NCBI GenBank assembly: GCA_011799875.1
Contig: CM022298.1
Span: 724,872,181 to 724,936,180 of the forward strand
Source: Thinopyrum elongatum
Taxonomy: Eukaryota; Streptophyta; Magnoliopsida; Poales; Poaceae
DNA: 64,000 bases
Direction of reading: 5' to 3'
Under the pieces are notes generated by a model. The model searched no databases. It was not told the origin of the DNA and worked only from the letters and a program-made list of their open reading frames with translations. The position numbers and the translations under genes are program-made. Positions 1 to 12,900 of the stretch are shown in pieces (positions within the stretch are counted from its first letter, which is position 1; each line of letters starts with the position of its first letter).

Positions 1-3000
1 TGAGAGGGTTTACGAGCCAAAAACTGGATGCGCACTTCGTGTACAAAATGGACAATCTCTTTCGAATATCAGGGTTTCGGACAAAAACTCATCTGTACAA
101 GGGATTCATTTTTTTAATCTCTATTTGAACTCAGACTTTTGTGTGTTTCAAATGAACCATTCAAAGCCACACATCATTTTCAACCCTTTCTGACTTTCAT
201 CTTTTATTTTTCATGCATTTACGATTTTTTTTGCTTAAATGACCCTGAAATTGAAAAGCACTTCACATGAACTCTTGAAGAGGTTGAAATTGGCATGATA
301 TCATCATTTCACCCACATAGCCATGTGCTAAAAAGTTGAGAGGGGTTAACGGCAAAAACTGGATGCTACTTCGTGCTACAAAATGGACAATCTCTTTCGA
401 AGTATCAGGGTTTCGCGACAAAAACTCATCTGTTACAAAGGGATTCATTTTTTAACTTATTTGAACTCCAGACTTTTGTGTGGTTCAAAATGAACCATCC
501 AAACCACTATCATCAATTTTCAACCCTTTCTGACTGTCATCTTATTTTTCATGCATTTACTGATTTTTTTGAGCTAAATGAACCCTGAAATTGAAAAGCA
601 CTTCACAGAACTCTGAAGAGGTTGAAATTGGCATGAATCATCATTTCACCCCACATAAGCATGTGCTAAAAAGTTGAGAGGTTACGGCCAAAAACTGATG
701 CACTTCGTGTACAAAATGGACTAATCTCTTTCGAAGTCAGGGTTTCGGACAAAAACTCATCTGTTACAAGGGATTTCATTTTTTTAACTATTTGAACTCC
801 AGACTTTTTTGTGTACAAATAACCATTCAAAGCCCCATATCAATTTTCAACCGTTTCTGACTTCATCGTTATTTTTCATGCATTTACTGATTTTTTTGAG
901 CTAAATGACCCTGAAATTGAAAGCACTTCAATGAACTCTGAAGAGGTTGAAAATTGGCATGATCATCATTTTCACCCCACATAGCATGTGCTAAAAGTTG
1001 AGAGGGTTACGGCAAAAAAACTGGATGCACTTCGTGTACAAAATGGATAACATCTCTTTTCGAAGTATCAGGGTTTCGGACAAAACTCATCTGTTACAAA
1101 GGATTTCATTTTTTTAGAACTTATTTGAACTCGCACTTTTTGTGTGTCAAAATGAACCATTCAAAGCCACATAATCAATTTTCAACCCTTTCTGACTTCA
1201 TGTATTTTTTCATGCATTTACTGATTTTTTTTGAGCTAAATGACCTGAAATTGAAAAGCACCTTCACATGAACTCTGAAGAGGTTGAAAATTGGCATGAT
1301 ATCATCATCACCCACATAGCATGTGCTAAAAAGTTGAGCAAGGGTTACGGCAAAAAACTGGATGCACTTCGCGTGTACAAATGGACAACTCTTTCGAAGT
1401 AATCAGGTTTCGGACAAAAAACTCATCTGTTACAAAGGGTATTTCATTTTTTTAAACTTATTTGAACTCCGACTTTTTGTGTGTTCAAAAATGAACCATT
1501 CAAAGCCCAACTCATCAATTTTCAACCTTTCTTGACTTCATCTGTTATTTTTATCGCATTTACTGATTTTTTTGGAGCTAAATGACCTTGAAATTGAAAG
1601 CAACTTCACATAACTCTGAAGAGGTTGTGAAAATTGGCGATGATATCATCATTTCACACAATAGCATGTGCTAAAAGTTTGAGGGGTTCGGCAAAACTGG
1701 ATGCACTTCGTTACAAAATGGACAATCTCTTTCGAAGTATCAGGGTTTCGTGCGACAAAACTCATCTGTTACAAAGCGGTATTTCATTTTTTTAATTATT
1801 TGAACTCCAGACTTTTGTGTGTTCAAAATGAACCATTCAAAGCACATCATCAATTTCAACCTTTACTGACTTCATCTGTTATTTTTCAGCATTTTAATGA
1901 TTTTTTTGAGCTAAATGACCTGAATTGAAAAGCACTTCAATGAACTCTGAAGAGGTTGAAATTGGCATGATATCATCATTTCACCCACATAGCATGTGCT
2001 AAAAATGTTGAGACGGGTTACGCAAAACTGGCATGCACTCTTGTGTACAAAATGGAAATCTCTTTCGAAGCTTCAGGGTTTCGGACAAAAACTCATCTGT
2101 TACAAAGGGATTTTCATTTTTTTAACTTATTTGAACTCCAGACTTTTTGTGTGGTCAAAATTAACCATTCAAAGCCACATCATCAATTTTCAACCTTTCT
2201 GACTTCATCTGTTATTTTTTCAGCATTTACTGATTTTTTTTGAGCTAAATGACCCTGAAATTGAAAAGCACTTCACATGAACTCTGTAAGAGGTTAAAAT
2301 TGGCAATGATTCATCATTTCACCAATAGCATGTGCTAAAAGTTGGAGAGGGTTACGGCAAAAACTGGATGCACTTCGTGTACGCGCAAAATGGACAATCT
2401 CTTGAAGTATCAGGGGTTTCGGACAAAAACTCATATGTTACAAAGGGATTTCATTTTTTTAAACTATTTGAACTCCTCCAGACTTTTGTGTGTTCAAAAT
2501 GAACCATTCAAACCACATCATAATTTTCAACCCTTTCTGACTTCATCTGTTTTATTTTTCATGCATTTACTGATTTTTTTTGAGTAAATGACCACTGAAA
2601 TTGAAAGCACTTCACATGAACTCTGAGAGGTTGAAATTGGCAAGATATCACATTTCAATCATCACCCCATAGCATGTGCTAAAATTAATTGAGGAGGGTT
2701 ACGGCAAAAACTGGAGATGCACTTCGTGTACAAAATGGACAATCTCTTTCGAGTATCAGGGTTTCGGACAAAAACTCATCTGTACAAAGGGATTCATTTT
2801 TTAAACTTATTTGAACTCCAGACTTTTTGTGTGTCAAAATGAACTTCCAAGCCACATCATCAATTTTCAACCCTTTCTGACTTCATCTGTTATTTTTCAT
2901 GCATTTACGTATTTTTTTGAGCTAAATGACCCTAAATTGAAAAGCACTTCACATGAACTCTGAGAGAGTTGAAAATTGGCATGATATCATCATTTATCAC

Positions 3001-6000
3001 CCAATAGCATGTGCTAAAAGTTGAGAGGGTTACGGCAAAAACTGGATGCACTTCGTAGTACAAATGGACAATCTCTTTCGGAAGTATCAGGGTTTCGGAC
3101 AAAACTCATCTGCTTACAAAGGGATTCATTTTTTTAACTTATTTGAGACTCCAGACTCTTGTGTGTTCAAAATGAACCATTCAAAGCCACAATCATCAAT
3201 TTTCAACCTTTTCTGACTTCATCTGTTATTTTTCATGCATTTACTGATTTTTTTTGAGTAAATGACCCTGAAATTGAAAGAGCACTTCAACATGAACTCT
3301 GAAGAGGTTAAAATTGGCAAGATATGATCATTTCACCCACATAGCATGTGCTAAAAAGTTGAGAGGGTTCGGCAAAAACTGGATCACTTCGTGTACAAAA
3401 TGGGAAATCCTTTCGATAGTATCGGGTTTCGGACAAAAACTCATCGTTACAAAGGGATTCATTTTTTTAATTATTTGAATCCAGACTTTTGTGTGTTCAA
3501 ATGAACCATTCAAAGCCACATCATCAATTTTCAACCTTTTCTGACTTCATCTGTTGATTTTCATGCATTTACTGATTTTTTTTAGCTAAATGACCCTGAA
3601 ATTGAAAAGCACTTCAAATGACTCTGAAGAGGTTGAAATTGGCATGATATTCATTCATTTCACCCACATAGCATGTGCTAAAAAGTTGAGAGGTTACGGC
3701 AAAAAACTGGATGCACTTCGTGTACAAAATGGACAATCTCTTTCGAAGTATCAGTGTTTTCGGACAAAACTCATCTGTTACAAAGGGATTTCACTTTTTT
3801 TTAAACTTATTTTGAACTCCAGACTTTTTGTGTTCAAATGATGAACCATTCAAAGCCACATCATCAATTTTCAACCCTTTCTGACTTCATCTGTTATTTT
3901 TTCATGCATTTACTAATTTTTTTTGAGCTAAATTACCCTGAATTGAAAAAAGCACTTCACAATGAACTCTGAAGAGGTTGAAAATTGGCATGATGATCAT
4001 CATTTCACCCACCATAGCATGTGCTAAAAAGTTGAGAGGGTGTACGGGCAAAAATTGATCACTTCGTGTACAAAATGGACAATCTCTTTCGAAGTATCAG
4101 GTTTCGGACAAAAACTCATCTGTTACAAAGGGATTCATTTTTTTTAAACTTATTTGAACTCCAGACTTTTTTGTGTCACAAAAGAACCATTCAAAGCCCA
4201 TCATCAATTTTCAATCAACCCTTTCTGACTTCATCTGTTATTTTTTCATGCATTTACTGAATTTTTGAGCTAAATGACCCTGAATTGAAAAGCACTTCAC
4301 TGAACTCTGAAGAGGTTGAAAATTGGCATGAGTATCATCATTTCACCCACATAGCATGGTGCTAAAAAGTAGAGGGTTACGGCAAATAATGGATGCACTC
4401 TTCGTGTACAAATGGACAATCTCTTTCGAAGTTCAGGGTTTCGGACAAAAACTCATCTGTTACAAAGGGATTTCATTTTTTTAAACTTATTGAACTCCAG
4501 ACTTTTTGTGTGTTCAAAATGAACCATTCAAGCCACATCATCATTTTTCAACCCTTTCTGACTCATCTGTTATTTTTAATGCATTTTACTGTTTTTTTGA
4601 GCTAAATGACCCTGAAATTGAAAAGCACTCACATGAACTCTGAAGAGGTTGAAAATTGGATGGATCATCATTTCACCCACATAGCATGTGCTTAAAAAGT
4701 TTGAGGGTTACGGCAAAAACTGGATGCACTTCGTGTACAAAATGGACAATCTCTTTCGAAGTATCAGGTTTCGGACAAAAACTCATCTGTTACAGGGATT
4801 TCAGTTTTTTAAACTTATTGACTCAGAGGCTTTTGTGTGACAAAATGAACCATTCAAAGCCACATCATCAATTTTCAACCCTTTCTGACTTCATCTGTTA
4901 TTTTTCATGCATTACTGAAATTTTTTTTGAGCTAAATACCCTGATATTGAAAAGCACTTCACATGACTCTGAAGAGGTTGAAACATTGGCATGATGTCAT
5001 CATTTCACCCACATAGCATGTGCTAAAAAGTTGAGATGGGTTACGGCAAAAATGATGTGCACTTGTGTACAAAATGGACAACTCTTTCGACAGTATCAGG
5101 GTTTCGGCATAAAAACTCATCGTTACAAAGGGATTTCATTTTTTTAAACTCTATTTGAACTCCAGACTTTTTGTGTCAAAATGAACCATTCAAAGCCACA
5201 TCATCATTTTCAACCTTCTGACTTATCTTGTTTTTTCTGCATTTACTGATTTTTTTAGCTAAATGACCCTGAAATTGAAAGCACTTCACTGAACTCTGAA
5301 GAGGTTTGAAAATTGGCATGATATCATCAATTTCCCCACATAGCATGTGCTAAAAAGTTGAGAGGGTTACGGCAAAAACGTGATGCACTTGTGTACAAAT
5401 GGACAATCTCTTTCGAAGTATCAGGGTTTCGGACAAAAACTCATCGTTACAAAGTGTTCATTTTTTTAACTTATTGAACTCCAGACTTTTTTGTGTTCAA
5501 AATGAACCATTCAAAGCCACATCATCATTTTCAACCCTTTCTGACTCATCCTGATTATTTTTCATGCATTTACTGATTTTTTTAGCAATGACCCGAAATT
5601 GAAAAGCACTTCACAAGAACTCTGAAGAGGTGAAAATTGGCATGATATCATCATTTCACCCACATAGCATGTGCTAAAAGTTGAGAGGTTACGGCAAAAA
5701 CTGATGCACTTCATGTACAAATGGACAATCTCTTTCGAAGTATCAGGGTTTCGGACAAAACCCATCGTGTTACAAAGGGATTTCATTTTTTTTTAAACTT
5801 ATTTGAACTCCAGACTTTTTGTGTTCAAATAAACCATTCAAAGCCACATCATCAATTTTCAACCCTTTCGACTTCATCTTATTTTTTCATGCATTTACTG
5901 ATTTTTTTGAGCTAAATGACCCTGAAATTGAAAAGCACTTCACATAACCTGAAGAGGTTGAAAATTGGCATGATATCATCATTTCACCCACATAGCATGT

Positions 6001-7668
6001 GCAAAAGTATGAGGGTTACGGCAAAAACTGGATGCACTTCGGTGTACAAATGGTAAATCTCTTTCGAAGTATCAGGGTTGGACAAAAACTCATCTGTTAG
6101 AAAGGGATTTCATTTTTTTTAAACTTATTTGAACTCCAGACTTTTTGTGTGTTCAAAATGAACCATTCAAGCCCCAAATCATTTTCAACCCTTTCTGACT
6201 TCATCTGTTATTTTTTCATGCATTTACTATTTTTTTTGAGCTAAATGACCCGTGAATTGAAAGCACTTCACAATGAAACTCTGAAGAGGTTGAAATTGGC
6301 ATGATATCATCATTTCACCCACATAGCATTTGATCTAAAAGTTGAGAGGTACGGCAAAATTGGATTGCACTTCGGTGACAAAATGGACAATCTCTTTCGA
6401 AGTATGCAGGGTTTCGGAAAAAAAACTCTCTGGTTACAAGGATGATTCATTTTTTTAAACTTATTTGAACTCCGACTTTTTGTGTCACAAAATGAACCAT
6501 TCAAAGCCACATCATCAATTTTCAACCCTTTCTGACTTCATCTGTTATTTTTCATGCATTTACTATTTTTTTGAGCTAAATGACCGTAAATTGAAAGCAC
6601 TTCCATGAAACTCTGAAGAGGTTGAAAATTGGCAATGATATCATCATTTCATCCCCACATAGCATGTGCTAAAAAGTTGAGATGGTTACGGCAAAACTGG
6701 ATGCTCTTTGGTGTACAAATGGAAATCTCTTTCGAGTATCAGGGTTTCGGAACAAAAAACTCAGCATTTACAAGGGATTTCATTTTTTTTAACTTATTTG
6801 AACTCAGATTTTTGTGTGCACAATGTGAATTTCAAAAAAGATTACCACATCATCAATTTTTCAACCCTTTTGCTTCATCTGTTATTTTTTCATGCATTTA
6901 CTGATTTTTTTGAGCTAAATGACCTGAATTGAAAAGCACATTCACAGATGAACTCTGAAGAGGTGAAAATTGGCATGGTATCATCATTCACCCACATAGC
7001 ATGTGCTAAAAAGTTGAGGAGGGTTAACGGCAAAACTGGATGCACTTCGTGTACAAAATGGACACATCCATTTCGAAGTATCAGTGTTTTCGGACAAAAC
7101 TCTCTGTTACAAAGGGATTTCATTTTTTAACTTATTTGAAATCCAGACTTTTTGTGTGGCAAAATGAACCATTCAAAGCCACATCATCAATTTCAACCCT
7201 TTTCTACTTCATCTTGTTATTTTTTCAGTGCATTTACGATTTTTTTGAGCTAAAAATGACCCTGAAATTGAAGCACTTCACATGAACTCTGAAGAGGTTG
7301 AAAATTGGCATGATATATCATTTCACCCAATAGCATGTGCTAAAAACGTTGAGAGGGTTACGGCAAAACTGATGCACTTCGTGTACAAAATGGGACAATC
7401 TCTTTCGAAGTATCAGGGTTTCGACAAAACTCATCTGTTACCAAAGGGCTTTCATTTTTTGAACTTATTTAACTCCAGACTTTTTGGTGTCTCAAAATGA
7501 CCATTCAAAGCACATCATCATTTTCACCTTTCGCAATTTACATACTTTTTATTTTCAGCATTATACGAAATACTTGATTTTTTTGAGCAAAAGACCCATG
7601 AAATATGAAAGCACTTCACACTTGAACTCTGAAGAAGGTTGGAATAGATTGGCGCGAAGATCTGATCA
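1..7668. repeat. 337-bp tandem repeat array, part A (about 23 units)
   Basis: Head-to-tail repeats. The landmark GTTGAGAGGGTTACGG recurs near 1, 334, 672, 997, 1333, 1677, 2009, 2341, 2689, 3020, 3358, 3695, 4031, 4368, 4700, 5031, 5357, 5681, 6008, 6341, 6677, 7013 and 7348, a mean spacing of about 334. The clean consensus unit elsewhere in the window is exactly 337 bp, so this part carries many one-base gains and losses, often in A or T runs. The array is already running at base 1, so its left edge is unseen. Units resemble, from memory, repeats found inside Triticeae CACTA elements. No protein is encoded: 337 is not a multiple of 3, so the frame shifts with each unit. Confidence 0.95.
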
Positions 7669-7876
7669 TGTAGGGGAACGCAGCAAAAAACAAAAGTTTT
7701 TCCGACCTACGCACCACCCAGGGGGACCACTATGGAGGACTGCATACAAGGTTTGATCAATTTTCGTTACCGACTCGTAGCCGCAGCGGAAGGTTGAGTC
7801 GATGACGATAGGCGGTGCAGATCCCGCAGCTAGGATTACAACCTCCCAACCGCGAGGATGTAGACCCTCGTCTTCA

Positions 7877-8075
7877 CTTCGGACAGGCCCTCCGGGAGGC
7901 GGCGCCGAACAGTCCCCCGGACGATGGGTTGTGACGGCGGGACAGCACAACTTCGTGGAGGACCTTCGAAACTCGAATGGCATCGGACAAGCCCTTCGGG
8001 AGGACTCACAGAAGCTCGGGACCGTCACTTGGACAGCCCTTCGGGAGGGACTCGCGAACTGCCCCTCGGGCACTA
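7877..8075 (-). repeat. degenerate short repeats inside the LTR
   Basis: The motif GGACAGCCCTTCGGGAGG recurs in imperfect form several times here: GGACAGGCCCTCCGGGAGG, GGACAAGCCCTTCGGGAGG and GGACAGCCCTTCGGGAGG, with partial copies such as GAACAGTCCCCCGGA. The second LTR has the same cluster at 15690-15885. It lies downstream of the LTR TATA box on the minus strand, so it would be in the transcribed R/U5 side. Confidence 0.6.
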
Positions 8076-8772
8076 ATGATCGAAACTAAGACCTCTCTAC
8101 AGAGGTTGGCGGACAAATTAGGGGTCACCTATCCGGACAGGGCTGTCGCCGTTCCAGAACTAGTTCCTGCCGGAAGCCAGACAGCCTTTTGGCTCTACGA
8201 AAAATCTGGTGTGGGAGTTGATGAGTAGAAGCCAGATAAATCTTGGCATGTGTATGAGAGCAAGGGATGAGTTGTGGAGGGCGGCCCTCCCACCTCTATT
8301 ATAGGAAAAGCAAGGGGGGGTTAGGGTGTTATTCCTAATAAACCCAAAGCGTCATATGAGGAAAGTGGGCCTCCACAAGGACCTAAAGGAGAAACCAAGA
8401 CCAAGAGGGGCTCAAGGTGGAGGCCCCTAGTGTGGCCGGCCACTCCACGAAATGAGGGCCCCCAAAAGGGGGTTCTCATCCATCCAATCAACCTTCTAGA
8501 AGCCTTGAGCAGAAAGCCCTAAAAGGTGGTTTCCAGAGAAATTATCCCAAAAGCAACTTTCAATCTTCACGGACGAGATTGTTCAGCGTGGACCGTTCAA
8601 ACTGAAAAGATTTATGTGGGCTCTAGAACAATTCCAGTACCACAAAAATAATTTTCAACGCGTCTGGAAAACAATTCCAGATTAGGGATTTTTAAGTCTG
8701 CTGAAAAGCATCTGAAGCGGTGTTCCGTGGCAGCTTACGAAACATTTCCGGTGTTTTCTCCAGAAATTCCCA

Positions 8773-8785
8773 GAAGTTTCCAGAA
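8773..8785. promoter_or_regulatory. heat-shock-element-like motif in 3' LTR
   Basis: GAAGTTTCCAGAA fits the GAAnnTTCnnGAA pattern exactly, and a further TTC/GAA pair lies just before it. It is kept in the other LTR at 16560-16572. A 13-bp match with 9 fixed bases could arise by chance in a window this size, so the call rests on its position upstream of the TATA box. Confidence 0.35.
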
Positions 8786-9947
8786 TGATTTCTGGCACCC
8801 TCCAAGAATTATCAGGCATGTGGGGGGACGAAACCAATTTTGTTGACTTAATGGTATCCTCTGAAACAACTTTTCAGGTTTCACCGGAACTCATCCGGGC
8901 TGACCTCTCTCCTGCGGAACTTTACGTGTCCGAAACTTTTTCGGTTTGTTCCGAAAATTTTCGTGATTTTCTATCAGACTCCCTGTCTAGTATTCAGCAG
9001 ATAGATGGAACCCTTAAGCGTGTGTGACCCTATAGGGTCGGTGATGAAGTATAGACATGACACGGACCCTTGCAGAATCAATGATTCAACATCGGCGCCT
9101 GGACACCCATATGGACCCTATACCCACACGATATAATATTCGAGTGAACCTCCAGTGGCCGTGTGCTATCCTGTTGCTTTGCGATATGTTACAAATACCT
9201 TGAGGGTGAGGATCATGTGTTGGCATTCCCGGTGGTATAAACAACTTGTCATATGGGCTAGTTACTCGGTTACAGGTCTTGTTTCTTTTCTCGTTACCGG
9301 GTTCGCAGCATCCCCGGATCAAAATCACATAGTGTATGGCCAGACGATGAGGATACCATAACACGCGAGAGGGCCCAGAGAGAATAATCTCTCCATGTCG
9401 GAAGGAGCAAAATACCATATTGAGCTCTCAAGGTTATGGCACATACTTTCCCATGAAACCGTAAGCGCGTAATAGCCAATCCATTACGGATGACGGTTTA
9501 ACAAACCCCAAAGTTCAGTGACTCAAGCATTGAAGAAACTCGGACTCTCGTGGTTCGGGGTCTGAGGGATGCAGAAATACATTAACCATCTCTGTGTTAT
9601 TAACCATAACTTTGTGACGAAGGTATCTCATAGCATTAACATCAATCTGTCGGATTCAACACAAATGTTCTTCTAACATTTGTGACCCCAAGCTTGCTGG
9701 CATAGGGAATTGCCTGATTGGGAAAACATAATCATCATGCAAACACCTGAGCTAGTCTTAGAGCATGACTAGGAATACATTTTACGTTTATTATTCCACA
9801 CGTGCACATTGGTTTTTCCCCGAGCCTTTATGGATATACGATGGGCTCGGAAACCACAGAAGTGGAGTATAGCATGGAACAATAACACCTCAAATGAACA
9901 CAGGAGATAATAATAACATGTTATTTGCTTAGGGCATATCTCCTACA

Positions 9948-9958
9948 GTACTCCCCTT
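9948..9958 (-). other. polypurine tract of Copia element
   Basis: Directly inside the 3' LTR. The minus strand reads AAGGGGAGTAC just before TGTAGGAG. It fixes the element's orientation and matches the AAGTGGGAGAC tract at 61120-61130 in the other minus-strand Copia element. Confidence 0.75.
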
Positions 9959-12900
9959 GCACTAGAGTCAATAATATAGTTAAGCTAATGCACTTTACAA
10001 CCGGGCCACACGGTTGTTGGTAAAATATGGCTTTGCTTTGTGGTATTAAGCCTGTGTCCAACGAAGTCTGACGACTTCAGCTCCGGTGGGTATCTTTGCA
10101 ATTTCCTCACTATTGTCACGCTTTCACACACAATTCAGATTTTTGTGGACTTGGCTTTGTATGTATGTGAATCAAAGGTCGAACCTGGATCCTCAGACTG
10201 AGTTTACGAGCAACTACCTGCAGTAGTGTCCCATTGGACAAATAGCCATCTTGGAACCATACTAAGTTCATGAATAAATATATGATTCAACCTTTCTGTC
10301 ATCGCTTTTAAAAGCGGGCAACAGACTTCGCCTCTGTATAGAATTCGCCACAGTAAATTGTTTGAACAATTTCCAACTACCGTGCCACCATATTGGTTTT
10401 ACAGCGAAGGAGAACCCTCTCAAATTAATCAAAAAATCGCTTGGAGCATGGATGAAGACTGTATCGATGGAAACCTTTTACAACGAATCGCATGATCTCC
10501 GCTGCACGAGAAAACAGTGTCATCAGGCTTACTATTAGTACTCAATGACCCTTTGTCACTGTTTTCCCATGATCAGAGTTTTGATAACCTTGGATTATCA
10601 CTCGCAAACCAATTTTGGATATATGGGACATATCTGGTTGTTTTTACATACCAGGAATACATTGATTAATCAAAACACAAGAGTGTGTGGAAATCTCATT
10701 TCAAGGTATTTTGCCTCATCAGTGTTTGGGACACGAGTCTGGCAAAAAAAAAAAACTCTTCCATGTGACGCGGCAAGAATCCACCCTTGACGGTTGTAAA
10801 TGCTTGAAAAGGTTAGCATTTTGTCAAATATGTATCTTGCTCAGCCCCATGAGTAAAAATCTATCTCCATAGATCATCATGCCTAATATTAAGGATATTT
10901 GCCCAAGCACTTCATCAAAAAACCTTTAAATGAAGTCCTAATTAGTGTGCAAAGAACCATTAATTCCAATTAGACAGATGGTGTAAGCACACAACGTTAT
11001 TAGAAATATTATTATGCTCCCACTTACTTTCTTGAATCACAAGCATCTTCGTAACCCTTGATGAAGTTTCAAAACCTTTTAACCATTTCATCAAAACACA
11101 AAGATTCCAACTCCATTTGCTCTCTTCTGTCCATTGCTGGAAACTCTGAAGTTTGCATACTTGCGTAGCTATCTCTGGAATTACAAAATACCTTGAGACG
11201 TGTAACAAATGCACGTCTTGGTTTCATTTCCATTCTAAGGTGGAAATCCTTTTGTATCCATTGTTTAGTATCTCATGATATGAAAATATGTATTAATGCT
11301 AGTTCAACCCGAAACCGACTTCGTTTTCTTTAAGCATCGCTACGTGAAGCAACCTTATCGTAGTCAACTCCTTGAACTGTATATTGCCCCAACAAGTCGA
11401 GGCTTTTGGCTAAAACCATTTTTATTCGTATCAGTTATAGTTACATAAATATTCGTCGGACTATAAGCTCTGTCCGCAGAGGTGTATCAAGGTTTAAATC
11501 TTGAATCCCTTATATGGAAACTACTCGGATTGTATTGGCATTAAGCCAAATTCCGATTGTCAGGGCCCATAAACGGCTGCGATTGTTTATTGGTTAGGTA
11601 TACTGTTGTCTAACAAAGATTATCTAATGTTTGCGGACCAGTTCCTGAAGTGATGTTTGCACGAGCCTTGCCTACGTGTTTCAGCTTGCAAGTTCGGGAC
11701 CGAAGTCCATACATGTTATTGTAGAGACTTCCGTATCAGTCGCAGTGGAAATCTCTGGCAATGCTCTTCCAAGGTCTCTTTCCTTGGACATGATGACGAA
11801 GAGATTACTGTTATCTGTCGAGTTGCACATTCTCCACTCACCTTTTTGAAAGAAACGTATTTCATTCAAAATAGCATTTTTAAGCAGTTTCTTGTGGGCA
11901 AACCTATTTGCCTCGGTATAGTGAGGGAGGAATACCCAATTACTTGAGTAACCGTCACAAAGTGCACTTGCCTGATTTGAAATAGGTTGTTGTAACCTGT
12001 TACAACAAGCCCCATATTTCAAATGTTAGAAAGATAGACTGGTTGGGCATTACCATACCATGGTGTCATTTCAACAGGACAGATAGGGAGCTCTTTTCAG
12101 TGTAAAAAGGCCGCGAGTCGCGAAAGGGGGCATCACCTTAAAAGGGATAATGGCAAATGTATTCATGTAAGCTTTGATCTACCATGTCATGATGGTTCGA
12201 TTACATCTTCCATGGGACTCCAACTTCACAGTGGTTTTCCGGGAGGTGTAAGTTATGAAACTCTTTCACAACTCATCAGACATTCGTAAACTGTAACGCA
12301 GAAGATATTTCTTTCTGCAATCGAATTGTAGAAAACATCATTTTCTGTTACAATAACTTCTACTTCATTTTGAAACCTTTCAAAGATTTCAAAAGATCCA
12401 GACTTACGTCTCATCAAGTAAGATATTTCCATATATCTACTTGAGTCATTATGAAGATAGATAAAAAAATTCCACTACTGCCAAACAAGCATTTATCGGG
12501 GACTACATATATCAAAATGTATGATTCACCAATAAGTTCTTTGCCGTTCCTTATGGCCGTGAAACAGTATTTCAGTACTGTACTTTTCGGAGGAAAGTTG
12601 CAAGTGTTCCAGTGATTCAAAAATCAAACCGACTCAAAATCCATCATAATGGAATTTTCCAGCGGGTTTTCTCCACTGTGACCAAATGTCAGTGCCACAC
12701 TTGGTGTGGTATTCTTTTTAGGTCTTGATGACATTTATTGCGTCAGTTTATGGATGTATCATATACCATCAATATTCATAACAGTAAGTTCCCATCTAGG
12801 ATGGAATCTATGGCCCTTCATGTATTCATAAATACTGAAAGCAAACAATGTGTGGTTTAGAACAACTCTTGTTGCAAACAAACATGTGGCATACGAGCTA

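Larger units (their letters stand above)
7669..9947 (-). repeat. 3' LTR of minus-strand Copia element
   Basis: Starts TGTAGGGGAACG and ends GGGCATATCTCCTACA, the reverse complement of a TGTAGGAGATATGCC LTR start. It is about 2,279 bp long. The right LTR (15481-17821) follows it block for block: the CTACGCACCA-CCAGG block, the CTTCGGGAGG short repeats, the CCTCTAT-TATAGG TATA region, and the GTGACCCTATAGG block. The two differ by many one-base indels. Confidence 0.9.

Noticed and set aside
11681..12022. 113-residue minus-strand frame in the array-inserted Copia
   Set aside because: It lies in the pol region by position but shows no recognisable Copia motif. It is probably a chance frame in decayed, error-rich sequence.
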